Shown: positions 1-14,800 of the stretch, piece by piece
How positions within the stretch are numbered: position 1 is the stretch's first letter
Layout of the letters: every line of letters starts with the position of its first letter
Source: Archivesica marissinica
Lineage: Eukaryota; Mollusca; Bivalvia; Venerida; Vesicomyidae
NCBI GenBank assembly: GCA_014843695.1
Contig: CM026395.1
Span: 51,814,557 to 51,878,556 of the forward strand
Length of the DNA: 64,000 nt
Direction: 5' to 3'
Made by a program: the position numbers and the translations under genes
Notes under the pieces: model-generated
Databases searched by the model: none
What the model saw: only the letters and a program-made list of their open reading frames with translations
What the model was told of the DNA's origin: nothing

Positions 1-170
1 ACAGTGGTGAGGGGCAACTACAGTAACCACTCGCCCACCCCTTTAAATAAACACTAATTTCGTGTACAAAAACCACTTAGAAGCAATGAGAAGAGAAATA
101 CATATCGCTAAAATTAAAAAAATGGTGTGGTTTGCGAACTAAATCCTTGTTTATATTAAACATCACGTAC

Positions 171-338
171 CTGTCCTTCGGTATTTTTCCACTGTCTGTA
201 TAGGTATTCAACTGGGAAGATTTCTTGCAGCCCCTGTATCAGACCCTTCATGAGCAGTCGTAAGCCCCTTTTGTTAGCCACCAGAAACTGCGTGTAGTCC
301 AACTCCCCTACTACATCTCGCCAACACATGTGTGGGGC
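171..338 (-). CDS. CNOT1: Internal coding exon, CNOT1-like (CCR4-NOT scaffold)
   Basis: A 168-nt open exon of exactly 56 codons, with an acceptor (TTTCTGCAG, AG at 340-339) and a donor (CAG followed by GTACGT, GT at 170-169). The peptide starts APHMCWRDVVGELDY, contains RGLRLLMKGL and ends FPVEYLYRQWKNTEGQ. From memory, the CNOT1 region ahead of its CAF1-binding part reads W..V..ELD..GF..., then a GL repeat and FPVDLIYRPWK..EGQ, so I assign it to CNOT1. CNOT1 is the large scaffold of the cytoplasmic CCR4-NOT deadenylase complex. Several normally conserved positions differ (RQW for RPW, YTQF for HPGF), so a diverged paralogue or decaying copy is possible. The next exon would lie left of the window. 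The preceding exons should lie at higher coordinates, but I recognise none, so either a very long intron spans the minisatellites or this is an orphan fragment. Confidence 0.6.
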
Positions 339-403
339 CTGCAGAAATATAACAACATCTGGTTACATGTAAATTGGAATCGACCGAAATTTAACGAATC
401 GTG

Positions 404-1115
404 TTTGAATGATTGGAATCGGCTTTGAATTACAGGAATCAGCTTTGGATTGGCACTGAATTACTGGAATCAGCTTTGGATTGGCACTGAATTACTGGAA
501 TCAGCTTTGGATTGGCACTGAATTACAGGAATTAGCTTTGGATTGGCACTGAATTACAGGAATCAGCTTTGGATTGGCACTGAATTACTGGAATCAGCTT
601 TGGATTGGCACTGAATTACAGGAATTAGCTTTGGATTGGCACTGAATTACAGGAATCAGCTTTGGATTGGCACTGAATTACTGGAATCAGCTTTGGATTG
701 GCACTGAATTACAGGAATCAGCTTTGGATTGGCACTGAATTACTGGAATCAGCTTTGGATTGGCACTGAATTACTGGAATCAGCTTTGGATTGGCACTGA
801 ATTACTGGAATCAGCTTTGGATTGGCACTGAATTACTGGAATCAGCTTTGGATTGGCACTGAATTACAGGAATTAGCTTTGGATTGGCACTGAATTACTG
901 GAATCAGCTTTGGATTGGCACTGAATTACTGGAATCAGCTTTGGATTGGCACTGAATTACAGGAATCAGCTTTGGATTGGCACTGAATTACAGGAATTAG
1001 CTTTGGATTGGCACTGAATTACTGGAATCAGCTTTGGATTGGCACTGAATTACTGGAATCAGCTTTGGATTGGCACTGAATTACTGGAATTATCTTTGAA
1101 TTACAGGAATTTGAC
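404..1115. repeat. 31-bp minisatellite, about 22 copies
   Basis: The unit contains GGAATCAGCTTTGGATTGGC followed by ACTGAATTACT (31 bp) and repeats about 22 times. Two point variants (ACAGG/ACTGG and ATTAG/ATCAG) alternate in blocks, which suggests several-unit duplications. The first and last units are degenerate (GGCTTTGAATTACAGG, then TATCTTTGAATTACAGG). It lies in the likely intron upstream of the CNOT1-like exon. Confidence 0.95.
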
Positions 1116-1177
1116 TTCAGAATTGGCATTCATTTATTACGGAGAAACTGTCATCTCTACGGGTGGTGTGGTGTTTG

Positions 1178-1338
1178 TGCCTACAGCAGCACCATTTTGA
1201 ACTATATCGCCGACGGCAGTTTACCTAACAACACCTTTCCTGGACAAGCTCCAGCGGTTAACCAGTACTTGGTGCACCTATCTTTGTAAGAAACTGCCAA
1301 CGTTTTCATATAAATGAGACACGGCCTGAGAGTGGCTC
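1178..1338 (-). repeat. SINE family S4, 5'-truncated copy
   Basis: It shares CAGTTTACCTAACAACACC, a GTTAACCAGTACTTGGTGCA core and AAACTGCCAACGTTTTCATA with copies at 16.0, 27.3, 38.0 and 45.5 kb. The tRNA-like head seen in fuller copies is largely missing. Confidence 0.75.
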
Positions 1339-1418
1339 TAAAGGTTGTCTAATCTGTTACTTTAATTAATGGGGATCAGCAACAGCACATAGAATCTCGT
1401 ACAAGAAGAATTACTCAC

Positions 1419-4400
1419 TATGTACAACTAGGAAATGTTTCGCTATGTACAACTAGGAAATGTTTCGCTATATACAACTAGGAAATGTTTCGCTATGTAC
1501 AACTAGGAAATGTTTCGCTATGTACAACTAGGAAATGTTTCGCTATGTACAACTAGGAAATGTTTCACTATGTACAACTAGGAAATGTTTCTCTATGTAC
1601 AACTAGGAACTAGGAAATGTTTCGCTATGTACAACTAGGAAATGTTTCGCTATGTACAACTAGGAAATGTTTCGCTATGTACAACTAGGAAATGTTTCGC
1701 TATGTACAACTAGGAAATGTTTCTCTATGTACAACTAGCAATTAGGAAATGTTTCGCTATGTACAACTTGGAAATGTTTCGCCATGTGTAACTAGGAAAT
1801 GTTGCGCTATGTACAACTTGGAAATGTTGCGCCATGTGTAACTAGGAAATGTTTCGCCATGTGTAACTAGGAAATGTTTCGCCATGTGTAACTAGGAAAT
1901 GTTGCGCCATGTGCAACTTGGAAATGTTTCGCCATGTGTAACTAGGAAATGTTTCGCCATGTGCAACTAGGAAATGTTTCGCCATGTGCAACTAGGAAAT
2001 GTTTCGCCATGTGCAACTAGGAACTAGGAAATGTTTCGCTATGTACAACTAGGAACTAGGAAATGTTTTGCTATGTACAACTAGGAACTAGGAAATGTTT
2101 CGCCATGTGCAACTAGGAACCAGGAAATGTTTCGCTATGTACAACTAGGAACTAGGAAATGTTTTGCTATGTACAACTAGCAACTAGGAAATGTTTCGCC
2201 ATGTGCAACTAGGAACTAGGAAATGTTTCGCTATGTACAACTAGGAACTAGGAAATGTTTCGCTATGTACAACTAGCAACGAGGAAATGTTTCGCCATGT
2301 GCAACTAGGAAATGTTTCGCCATGTGCAACTAGGAACTAGGAAATGTTTTGCTATGTGCAACTAGGAAATGTTTCGCCATGTGCAACTAGGAACTAGGAA
2401 ATGTTTTGCTATGTGCAACTAGGAAATGTTTCGCTATGTGCAACTAGGAAATGTTTCGATATGTACAACTAGGAAATGTTTCGCTATGTACAACTAGGAA
2501 TGTTTTGCTATGTACAACTAGGAAATGTTTCGCTATGTACAACTAGGAAATGTTTCACCATGTGCAACTAGGAACTAGGAAATGTTTCGCCATGTGCAAC
2601 TAGGAACTAGGAAATGTTTTGCCATGTGCAACTAGGAAATGTTTTGCCATGTGCAACTAGGAACTTAGGAAATGTTTCGCCATGTGTAACTTGGAACTTA
2701 GGAAATGTTTCGCAATGTGCAACTAGGAACTTAGGAAATGTTTCGCCATGTGCAACTAGGAACTTAGGAAATGTTTTGCCATGTGCAACTAGGAAATGTT
2801 TCGCTATGTACAACTAGGAAATGTTTCGCCATGTGCAACTAGGAAATGTTTCGCCATGTGCAACTAGGAACTAGGAAATGTTTCGCCATGTGCAACTAGG
2901 AAATGTTTCGCTATGTACAACTAGCAACTAGGAAATGTTTCGCCATGTGCAACTAGGAAATTAGGAAATGTTTCGCCATGTGCAACTAGGAAATTAGGAA
3001 ATGTTTCGCCATGTGCAACTAGGAAATGTTTCGCCATGTGCAACTAGGAAATTAGGAAATGTTTCGCTATGTACAACTAGCAAATGTTTCGCCATGTGCA
3101 ACTAGGATGTGTTTGTAGGAAATATTTCACCATGTACAACTAGGAACTAGGAAATGTTTTGCCATGTGCAACTAGGAAATGTTTTGCCATGTGCAACTAG
3201 CAAATTAGGAAATGTTTTGCCATGTGCAACTAGGAAATGTTTTGCCATGTGCAACTAGGAAGTGTTTGTAGGAAATGTTTCGCCATGTGCAACTAGGAAA
3301 TGTTTCGCCATGTGCAACTAGGAAATGTTTCGCCATGTGCAACTAGGAAATGTTTCGCCATGTGCAACTAGGAAATGTTTTGCCATGTGCAACTAGGAAA
3401 TGTTTCGCCATGTGCAACTAGGAAATGTTTTGCCATGTGCAACTAGGAAATGTTTTGCCATGTGCAACTAGGAAATGTTTCGCCATGTGCAACTAGGAAA
3501 TGTTTTGCCATGTGCAACTAGGAAATGTTTCGCCATGTACAACTAGGAAATGTTTCGCTATGTACAACTAGGAAATGTTTCTCTATGTACAACTAGCAAT
3601 TAGGAAATGTTTCGCTATGTACAACTTGGAAATGTTTCGCCATGTGTAACTAGGAAATGTTGCGCTATGTACAACTTGGAAATGTTGCGCCATGTGTAAC
3701 TAGGAAATGTTTCGCCATGTGTAACTAGGAAATGTTTCGCCATGTGTAACTAGGAAATGTTGTGCCATGTGCAACTAGGAAATGTTTCGCCATGTGTAAC
3801 TAGGAAATGTTTCGCCATGTGCAACTAGGAAATGTTTCGCCATGTGCAACTAGGAAATGTTTCGCCATGTGCAACTAGGAAATGTTTCGCCATGTGCAAC
3901 TAGGAACTAGGAAATGTTTCGCTATGTACAACTAGGAACTAGGAAATGTTTCGCAATGTACAACTAGGAACTAGGAAATGTTTCGCCATGTGCAACTAGG
4001 AACCAGGAAATGTTTCGCTATGTACAACTAGGAACTAGGAAATGTTTCGCTATGTACAACTAGCAACTAGGAAATGTTTCACCATGTGCAACTAGGAACT
4101 AGGAAATGTTTCGCTATGTACAACTAGGAACTAGGAAATGTTTCGCTATGTACAACTAGCAACGAGGAAATGTTTCGCTATGTACAACTAGCAACTAGGA
4201 AATGTTTCGCCATGTGCAACTAGGAAATGTTTCGCCATGTGCAACTAGGAAATGTTTTGCTATGTACAACTAGGAAATGTTTCACTATGTACAACTAGGA
4301 AATGTTTCTCTATGTACAACTAGGAACTAGGAAATGTTTCGCTATGTACAACTAGGAAATGTTTCGCTATGTACAACTAGGAAATGTTTCGCTATGTACA

Positions 4401-7400
4401 ACTAGGAAATGTTTCGCTATGTACAACTAGGAAATGTTTCGCTATGTACAACTAGGAAATGTTTCGCTATGTACAACTAGGAAATGTTTCTCTATGTACA
4501 ACTAGCAATTAGGAAATGTTTCGCTATGTACAACTTGGAAATGTTTCGCCATGTGTAACTAGGAAATGTTGCGCTATGTACAACTTGGAAATGTTGCGCC
4601 ATGTGTAACTAGGAAATGTTTCGCCATGTGTAACTAGGAAATGTTTCGCCATGTGTAACTAGGAAATGTTGCGCTATGTACAACTTGGAAATGTTGCGCC
4701 ATGTGTAACTAGGAAATGTTTCGCCATGTGTAACTAGGAAATGTTTCGCCATGTGTAACTAGGAAATGTTGCGCCATGTGCAACTAGGAAATGTTTCGCC
4801 ATGTGTAACTAGGAAATGTTTCGCCATGTGCAACTAGGAAATGTTTCGCCATGTGCAACTAGGAAATGTTTCGCCATGTGCAACTAGGAAATGTTTCGCC
4901 ATGTGCAACTAGGAACTAGGAAATGTTTCGCTATGTACAACTAGGAACTAGGAAATGTTTCGCTATGTACAACTAGGAACTAGGAAATGTTTCGCCATGT
5001 GCAACTAGGAACCAGGAAATGTTTCGCTATGTACAACTAGGAACTAGGAAATGTTTCGCTATGTACAACTAGCAACTAGGAAATGTTTCACCATGTGCAA
5101 CTAGGAACTAGGAAATGTTTCGCTATGTACAACTAGGAACTAGGAAATGTTTCGCTATGTACAACTAGCAACGAGGAAATGTTTCGCTATGTACAACTAG
5201 CAACTAGGAAATGTTTCGCTATGTGCAACTAGGAAATGTTTCGCCATGTGCAACTAGGAAATGTTTTGCTATGTACAACTAGGAAATGTTTCGCTATGTA
5301 CAACTAGGAAATGTTTCTCTATGTACAACTAGGAAATGTTTCGCTATGTACAACTAGGAAATGTTTCGCTATGTACAACTTGGAAATGTTTCGCCATGTG
5401 TAACTAGGAAATGTTGCGCTATGTACAACTTGGAAATGTTGCGCCATGTGTAACTAGGAAATGTTTCGCCATGTGTAACTAGGAAATGTTTCGCCATGTG
5501 TAACTAGGAAATGTTGCGCTATGTACAACTTGGAAATGTTGCGCCATGTGTAACTAGGAAATGTTTCGCCATGTGTAACTAGGAAATGTTTCGCCATGTG
5601 TAACTAGGAAATGTTGCGCCATGTGCAACTAGGAAATGTTTCGCCATGTGTAACTAGGAAATGTTTCGCCATGTGCAACTAGGAAATGTTTCGCCATGTG
5701 CAACTAGGAAATGTTTCGCCATGTGCAACTAGGAAATGTTTCGCCATGTGCAACTAGGAACTAGGAAATGTTTCGCTATGTACAACTAGGAACTAGGAAA
5801 TGTTTCGCTATGTGCAACTAGGAAATGTTTCGCCATGTGCAACTAGGAACTAGGAAATATTTCGCTATGTACAACTAGGAACTAGGAAATGTTTCGCTAT
5901 GTACAACTAGGAACTAGGAAATGTTTCGCCATGTGCAACTAGGAACCAGGAAATGTTTCGCTATGTACAACTAGGAACTAGGAAATGTTTCGCTATGTAC
6001 AACTAGCAACTAGGAAATGTTTCGCCATGTGCAACTAGGAACTAGGAAATGTTTCGCTATGTACAACTAGGAACTAGGAAATGTTTCGCTATGTACAACT
6101 AGCAACGAGGAAATGTTTCGCTATGTACAACTAGCAACTAGGAAATGTTTCGCCATGTGCAACTAGGAAATGTTTCGCCATGTGCAACTAGGAAATGTTT
6201 TGCTATGTGCAACTAGGAAATGTTTCGCTATGTGCAACTAGGAAATGTTTCGCCATGTGCAACTAGGGGAAATGTTTCGCCATGTGCAACTGGAATGTTT
6301 GCATGTGAACTAGGAAATGTTTTGCTATGTACAACTAGGAAATGTTTCGCCATGTGCAACTAGGAAATGTTTCGCCATGTGCAACTAGGAACTAGGAAAT
6401 GTTTCGCTATGTGCAACTAGGAAATGTTTCGCTATGTACAACTAGGAACTAGGAAATGTTTCGCCATGTGCAACTAGGAAATGTTTCGCCATGTGCAACT
6501 AGGAAATAGGAAATGTTTCGCTATGTACAACTAGCAACTAGGAAATGTTTCGCTATGTACAACTAGGAAATGTTTCGCTATGTGCAACTAGGATGTGTTT
6601 GTAGGAAATGTTTCACTATGTACAACTAGGAACTAGGAAATGTTTCGCCATGTGCAACTAGGAAATGTTTTGCCATGTGCAACTAGAATTAGGAAATGTT
6701 TTGCCATGTGCAACTAGGAAATGTTTTGCCATGTGCAACTAGGAAGTTAGGAAATGTTTCGCCATGTGCAACTAGGAAATGTTTCGCCATGTGCAACTAG
6801 GAAATGTTTCGCCATGTGCAACTAGGAACTTAGGAAATGTTTTGCCATGTGCAACTAGGAATGTTAGGAAATGTTTCGCCATGTGCAACTAGGAAATGTT
6901 TTGCCATGTGCAACTAGGAAATGTTTCGCCATGTGCAACTAGGAAATGTTCGCCATGTGAACTAGGAAATGTTTCGCCATGTGCAACTAGGAACTAGGAA
7001 ATGTTTCGCCATGTGCAACTAGGAAATGTTTTGCCATGTGCAACTAGGAAGTGTTGTAGGAAATGTTTCGCCATGTGCAACTAGGAAATGTTTTGCCATG
7101 TGCAACTAGGAAATGTTTCGCCATGTGCAACTAGGAAATGTTTCGCCATGTGCAACTAGGAAATGTTTCGCCATGTGCAACTAGGAACTAGGAAATGTTT
7201 CGCCATGTGCAACCAGGAAATGTTTTGCCATGTGCAACTAGGAAATGTTTCGCCATGTGCAACTAGGAAATGTTTCACTATGTACAACTAGGAAGTGTTT
7301 GTAGGAAATGGTTCGCCATGTACAACTAGGAAATGTTTCACTATGTACAACTAGGAAGTGTTTGTAGGAAATGGTTCGCCATGTACAACTTGGAAATGTT

Positions 7401-7806
7401 TCACCATGTACAACTAGGTGGAAATGTTTCGCCATGTGCAACTAGGAAATGTTTCCAGGAAATGTTTGCATGTCAACTAGGAATGTTTGCCATGTGCAAC
7501 TAGGAAATGTTTCGCCATGTGCAACTAGGAAGTGTTTGTAGGAAATGGTTTGCCATGTACAACTAGGAACTAGGAAATGTTTCGCCATGTGCAACCAGGA
7601 AATGTTTTGCCATGTGCAACTAGGAAATGTTTCGCCATGTGCAACTAGGAAATGTTTCGCCATGTGCAACTAGGAAATGTTTCACTATGTACAACTAGGA
7701 AATGTTTCGCTATGTACAACTAGGAACTAGGAAATGTTTCGCCATGTGCAACTAGGAAATGTTTCGCCATGTGCAACTAGGAAATGTTTCGCTATGTGCA
7801 GCTAGG
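1419..7806. repeat. 25-bp minisatellite array with higher-order structure
   Basis: The unit is AACTAGGAAATGTTTCGCTA plus TGTAC (25 bp), with 32-bp variants that carry an extra AACTAGG. TATGTAC and CATGTGC unit types are mixed. A marker variant (TACAACTAGCAATTAGG followed by TTGCGC-type units) recurs near 1.73, 3.59 and 4.50 kb, with a related block near 5.38 kb, giving a higher-order period of about 0.9 kb. The array runs into the assembly gap, so its true length is unknown. Short open frames inside it are products of the repeat. Confidence 0.97.
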
Positions 7807-8806
7807 NNNNNNNNNNNNNNNNNNNNNNNNNNNNNNNNNNNNNNNNNNNNNNNNNNNNNNNNNNNNNNNNNNNNNNNNNNNNNNNNNNNNNNNNNNNNNN
7901 NNNNNNNNNNNNNNNNNNNNNNNNNNNNNNNNNNNNNNNNNNNNNNNNNNNNNNNNNNNNNNNNNNNNNNNNNNNNNNNNNNNNNNNNNNNNNNNNNNNN
8001 NNNNNNNNNNNNNNNNNNNNNNNNNNNNNNNNNNNNNNNNNNNNNNNNNNNNNNNNNNNNNNNNNNNNNNNNNNNNNNNNNNNNNNNNNNNNNNNNNNNN
8101 NNNNNNNNNNNNNNNNNNNNNNNNNNNNNNNNNNNNNNNNNNNNNNNNNNNNNNNNNNNNNNNNNNNNNNNNNNNNNNNNNNNNNNNNNNNNNNNNNNNN
8201 NNNNNNNNNNNNNNNNNNNNNNNNNNNNNNNNNNNNNNNNNNNNNNNNNNNNNNNNNNNNNNNNNNNNNNNNNNNNNNNNNNNNNNNNNNNNNNNNNNNN
8301 NNNNNNNNNNNNNNNNNNNNNNNNNNNNNNNNNNNNNNNNNNNNNNNNNNNNNNNNNNNNNNNNNNNNNNNNNNNNNNNNNNNNNNNNNNNNNNNNNNNN
8401 NNNNNNNNNNNNNNNNNNNNNNNNNNNNNNNNNNNNNNNNNNNNNNNNNNNNNNNNNNNNNNNNNNNNNNNNNNNNNNNNNNNNNNNNNNNNNNNNNNNN
8501 NNNNNNNNNNNNNNNNNNNNNNNNNNNNNNNNNNNNNNNNNNNNNNNNNNNNNNNNNNNNNNNNNNNNNNNNNNNNNNNNNNNNNNNNNNNNNNNNNNNN
8601 NNNNNNNNNNNNNNNNNNNNNNNNNNNNNNNNNNNNNNNNNNNNNNNNNNNNNNNNNNNNNNNNNNNNNNNNNNNNNNNNNNNNNNNNNNNNNNNNNNNN
8701 NNNNNNNNNNNNNNNNNNNNNNNNNNNNNNNNNNNNNNNNNNNNNNNNNNNNNNNNNNNNNNNNNNNNNNNNNNNNNNNNNNNNNNNNNNNNNNNNNNNN
8801 NNNNNN
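7807..8806. other. Assembly gap, exactly 1000 N
   Basis: A run of exactly 1000 Ns separates the 25-bp array from the 38-bp array. The round number suggests a placeholder rather than a measured distance. Confidence 0.99.
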
Positions 8807-11800
8807 ATGGTTAAACCCATATACAACAGGATTCTATGTGGGAATGGTTTAAACCCATATACAATAGGATTCTATGTGGGAATGGTTTAAACCCATATAC
8901 AACAGGATTCTAGGTGGGAATGGTTTAAACCCATACAACAGGATTCTATGTGGGAATGGTTTAAACCCATATACAACAGGATTCTATGTGGGACTGGTTT
9001 AAACCCATATACAATAGGATTCTATGAGGGACTGGTTTAAACACATATACAATAGGATTCTATGTGGGAATGGTTTAAACACATATACAATAGGATTCTA
9101 GGTGGGAATGGTTTAAACCCATATACAATAGGATTCTATGTGGGAATGGTTTAAACCCATATACAACAGGATTCTAGGTGGGAATGGTTTAAACCCATAT
9201 ACAATAGGATTCTAGGTGTGAATGGTTTAAACCCATATACAACAGGATTCTATGTGGGACTGGTTTAAACCCATACAACAGGATTCTATGTGGGACTGGT
9301 TTAAACCCATATACAACAGGATTCTAGGTGGGACTGGTTTAAACCCATATACAACAGGATTCTATGTGGGATTGGTTTAAACCCATATACAATAGGATTC
9401 TATGTGGGACTGGTTTAAACACATATAGAATAGGATTCTAGGTGGGAATGGCTTAAACCCATATACAGCAGGAGTCTAGGTGGGACTGGTTTAAACCCAT
9501 ATACAATAGGATTCTAGCTGGGAATGGTTTAAACACATATACAATATGATTCTAGGTGGGAATGGTTTAAGCCCATATACAACAGGATTCTAGCTGGGAA
9601 TGGTTTAAACACATATACAATATGATTCTATGTGGGAATGGTTTAAACCTATATACAACAGGATTCTATGTGGGACTGGTTTAAACCCATATACAACAGG
9701 ATTCTATGTGGGACTGGTTTAAACACATATACAATAGGATTATATGAGGGACTGGTTTAAAGACATATACAATAGGATTCTATGAGGGACTGGTTTAAAC
9801 ACATATACAATAAGATTCTATGAGGGACTGGTTTAAACACATATACAATAGGATTCTAGGTGGGTATGGTTTAAACCCATATAAAACAGGATTCTAGGTG
9901 GGTATGGTTTAAACACATATACAATATGATTCTAGGTGGGAATGGTTTAAACCCATATACAACAGGATTCTAGGTGGGAATGGTTTAAACATATATACAA
10001 TAGGATTCTAGGTGGGAATGGTTTAAACCCATATACAACAGGATTCTATGTGGGACTGGTTTAAACCCATATACAACAGGATTCTATGAGGGACTGGTTT
10101 AAACACATATACAATAGGATTCTATGAGGGACTGGTTTAAACACATATACAATAGGATTCTATGTGGGACTGGTTTAAACACATATACAATAGGATTCTA
10201 TGTGGGACTGGTTTAAACCCATATACAATAGGATTCTAGGTGGAATGGTTTAAACCCATATACAACAGGATTCTAGGTGGGATGGTTTAAACCATATACA
10301 ATAGGATTCTATGTGGGAATGGTTTAAACCCATATAACAGGATTCTATGTGGGAATGGTTAAACCCATATACAACAGGATTCTAGGTGGGAATGGTTTAA
10401 ACCCATATACAATAGGATTCTAGGTGGGAATGGTTTAAACCCATATACAACAGGATTCTAGGTGGGACTGGTTTAAACCCATACAACAGGATTCTATGTG
10501 GGATGGTTTAAACCCATATACAACAGGATTCTAGGTGGGATGGTTTAAACCCATATACAACAGGATTCTATGTGGGACTGGTTTAAACCCATATATAACA
10601 GGATTCTATGTGGGACTGGTTTAAACCCATATACAATAGGATTCTAGGTGGGTATGGTTTAAACCCATATACAACAGGATTCTAGGTGGGAATGGTTTAA
10701 ATCCATATACAACATGAGTCTATGTGGGACTGGTTTAAACCCATATACAACAGGATTCTATGTGGGAATGGTTTAAACCCATATACAACAGGATTCTATG
10801 TGGGAATGGTTTAAACCCATATACAACAGGATTCTAAGTGGGAATGGTTTAAACCCATATACAACAGGATTCTAGGTGGGAATGGTTTAAACCCATATAC
10901 AACAGGATTCTAGGTGGGAATGGTTTAAACCCATATAGAATAGGATTCTAGGTGGGAATGGTTTAAACCCATACAACAGGATTCTATGTGGGAATGGGTT
11001 AAACACATATACAATAGGATTCTAGGTGGGAATGGTTTAAACACATATACAATAGGATTCTATGTGGGACTGGTTTAAACACATATACAACAGGATTCTA
11101 GGTTGGACTGGTTTAAACCCATATAGAATAGGATTCTAGGTGGGAATGGCTTAAACCCATATACAGCAGGAGTCTAGGTGGGACTGGTTTAAACCCATAT
11201 ACAATAGGATTCTAGCTGGGAATGGTTTAAACACATATACAATATGATTCTAGGTGGGAATGGTTTAAACCCATATACAACAGGATTCTAGCTGGGAATG
11301 GTTTAAACACATATACAATATTATTCTAGGTGGGAATGGTTTAAACCCATATACAACATGATTCTAGGTGGGACTGGTTTAAACATATATACAATAGGAT
11401 TCTAGGTGGGAATGGTTTAAACCTATATACAACAGGATTCTATATGTGACTGGTTTAAACCCATATACAACAGGATTCTATGAGGGACTGGTTTAAACAC
11501 ATATACAATAGGATTATATGAGGGACTGGTTTAAACACATATACAATAGGATTCTATGAGGGACTGGTTTAAACACATATACAATAGGATTCTATGAGGG
11601 ACCGGATTAAACACATATACAATAGGATTCTAGGTGGGTATGGTTTAAACCCATATAGAATAGGATTCTAGGTGGGAATGGTTTAAACCCATATACAACA
11701 GGATTCTAGGTGGGACTGGTTTAAACACATATACAATAGGATTCTAGGTGGGAATGGTTTAAACCCATATACAACATGATTCTAGGTGGGACTGGTTTAA

Positions 11801-14800
11801 ACACATATACAACATGATTCTAGGTGGGACTGGTTTAAACACATATACAATAGGATTCTAGGTGGGAATGGTTTAAACCCATATACAACATGATTCTAGG
11901 TGGGACTGGTTTAAACACATATACAATAGGATTCTAGGTGGGAATGGTTTAAACCCATATACAACAGGATTCTATATGGGACTGGTTAAAACCCATATAC
12001 AACAGGATTCTATGAGGGACTGGTTTAAACACATATACAATAGGATTCTATGAGGGACTGGTTTAAACACATATACAATAGGATTCTATGAGGGACTGGT
12101 TTAAACACATATACAATAGGATTCTAGGTGGGAATGGTTTAAACCCATATACAATAGGATTCTATGTGTGAATGGTTTAAACCCATATACAACAGGATTC
12201 TATATGGGACTGGTTTAAATCCATATACAACAGGATTCTATGGGGACTGGTTTAAACACATATACAATAGGATTATATGAGGGACTGGTTTAAACACATA
12301 TACAATAGGATTCTATGAGGGACTGGTTTAAACACATATACAATAGGATTCTATGAGGGACTGGTTTAAACACATATACAATAGGATTCTAGGTGGGTAT
12401 GGTTTAAATCCATATACAACATGAGTCTATGTGGGACTGGTTTAAACCCATATACAACAGGATTCTATGTGAGAATGGTTAAACCCATATACAACAGGAT
12501 TCTAGGTGGGAATGGTTTAAACCCATATACAATGGGATTCTAGGTGTGAATGGTTCAAACCCATATACAACAGGATTCTAGGTGGGACTGGTTTAAACCC
12601 ATACAACAGGATTCTATGTGGGACTGGTTTAAACCCATATACAACAGGATTCTAGGTGGGACTGGTTTAAACCCATATACAACAGGATTCTATGTGGGAC
12701 TGGTTTAAACCCATATACAACAGGATTCTATGTGGGACTGGTTTAAACCCATATACAATAGGATTCTAGGTGGGTATGGTTTAAACCCATATACAACAGG
12801 ATTCTAGGTGGGAATGGTTTAAATCCATATACAACATGAGTCTATGTGGGACTGGTTTAAACCCATATACAACAGGATTCTATGTGAGAATGGTTAAACC
12901 CATATACAACAGGATTCTAAGTGGGAATGGTTTAAACCCATATACAACAGGATTCTAAGTGGGAATGGTTTAAACCCATATACAACAGGATTCTAGGTGG
13001 GAATGGTTTAAACCCATATACAACAGGATTCTAGGTGGGAATGGTTTAAACCCATATAGAATAGGATTCTAGGTGGGAATGGTTTAAACCCATACAACAG
13101 GATTCTATGTGGGAATGGGTTAAACCCATATACAACAGGATTCTAAGTGGGAATGGTTTAAACCCATATACAACAGGATTCTATTTGGGAATGGTTTAAA
13201 CCCATATACAACAGGATTCTAAGTGGGAATGGTTTAAACCCATATACAACAGGATTCTATGTGGGAATGGTTTAAACCCATATACACCAGGATTCTAGGT
13301 GGGAATGGTTTAAACCCATATACAATAGGATTCTAGGTGGAAATGGTTTAAACCCATATACAACAGGATTCTAGGTGGGAATGGTTTAAACCCATATACA
13401 ACAGGATTCTAGGTGGGAATGGTTTAAACCCATATACAACAGGATTCTAGGTGGGAATGGTTTAAACCCATATACAATAGGATTCTAGGTGGGAATGGTT
13501 TAAACCCATATACAATAGGATTCTAGGTGGGAATGGTTTAAACCCATATAAACTAGGATTCTAGGTGGGAATGGTTTAAACCCATATACAATAGGATTCT
13601 AGGTGGGAATGGTTTAAACACATATACAATAGGATTCTATGTGGGAATGGTTTAAACCCATATACAACAGGATTCTATGTGGGAATGGTTTAAACCCATA
13701 TACAACAGGATTCTATGTGGGAATGGTTTAAACCCATATACAACAGGATTATATGTGGGAATGGTTTAAGCCCATATACAACAGGATTCTAGGTGGGAAT
13801 GGTTTAAACCCATATACAATAGGATTCTAGGTGGGAATGGTTTAAACACATATAAACTAGGATTCTAGGTGGGAATGGTTTAAACCCATATACAATAGGA
13901 TTCTAGGTGGGAATGGTTTAAACACATATACAATAGGATTCTATGTGGGAATGGTTTAAACCCATATACAACAGGATTCTATGTGGGAATGGTTTAAACC
14001 CATATACAACAGGATTCTATGTGGGAATGGTTTAAACCCATATACAACAGGATTATATGTGGGAATGGTTTAAGCCCATATACAACAGGATTCTAGGTGG
14101 GAATGGTTTAAACACATATACAACAGGATTCTAGGTGGGAATGGTTTAAACCCATATACAACAGGATTCTATGTGGGAATGGTTTAAACCCATATACAGT
14201 AGGATTCTAGGTGGGAATGGTTTAAACCCATATACAACAGGATTCTATGTGGGAATGGTTTAAACACATGTACAATAGGATTCTAGGTGGGTATGGTTTA
14301 AACTCATATACAACAGGATTCTATGTGGGACTGGTTTAAACCCATATACAACAGGATTCTAGGTGGATATGGTTTAAACCCATATACAACAGGATTCTAT
14401 GTGGGAATGGTTTAAACCCATATACAACAGGATTCTAGGTGGGTATGCTTTAAACACATATACAACAGGACTATATGTGGGAATGGTTTAAACACATATA
14501 CAACAGGATTCTAGGTGGGAATGGTTTAAACCCATATATAATAGGATTCTAGGTGGGAATGGTTTAAACCCATACAACAGGATTCTATGTGGGAATGGGT
14601 TAAACCCATATACAACAGGATTCTAAGTGGGAATGGTTTAAACCCATATACAACAGGATTCTATGTGGGAATGGTTTAAACCCATATACACCAGGATTCT
14701 AGGTGGGAATGGTTTAAACCCATATACAATAGGATTCTAGGTGGAAATGGTTTAAACCCATATACAACAGGATTCTAGGTGGGAATGGTTTAAACCCATA

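Noticed and set aside
7759..8890. Open frames of about 350 codons across the gap
   Set aside because: Made almost entirely of N.
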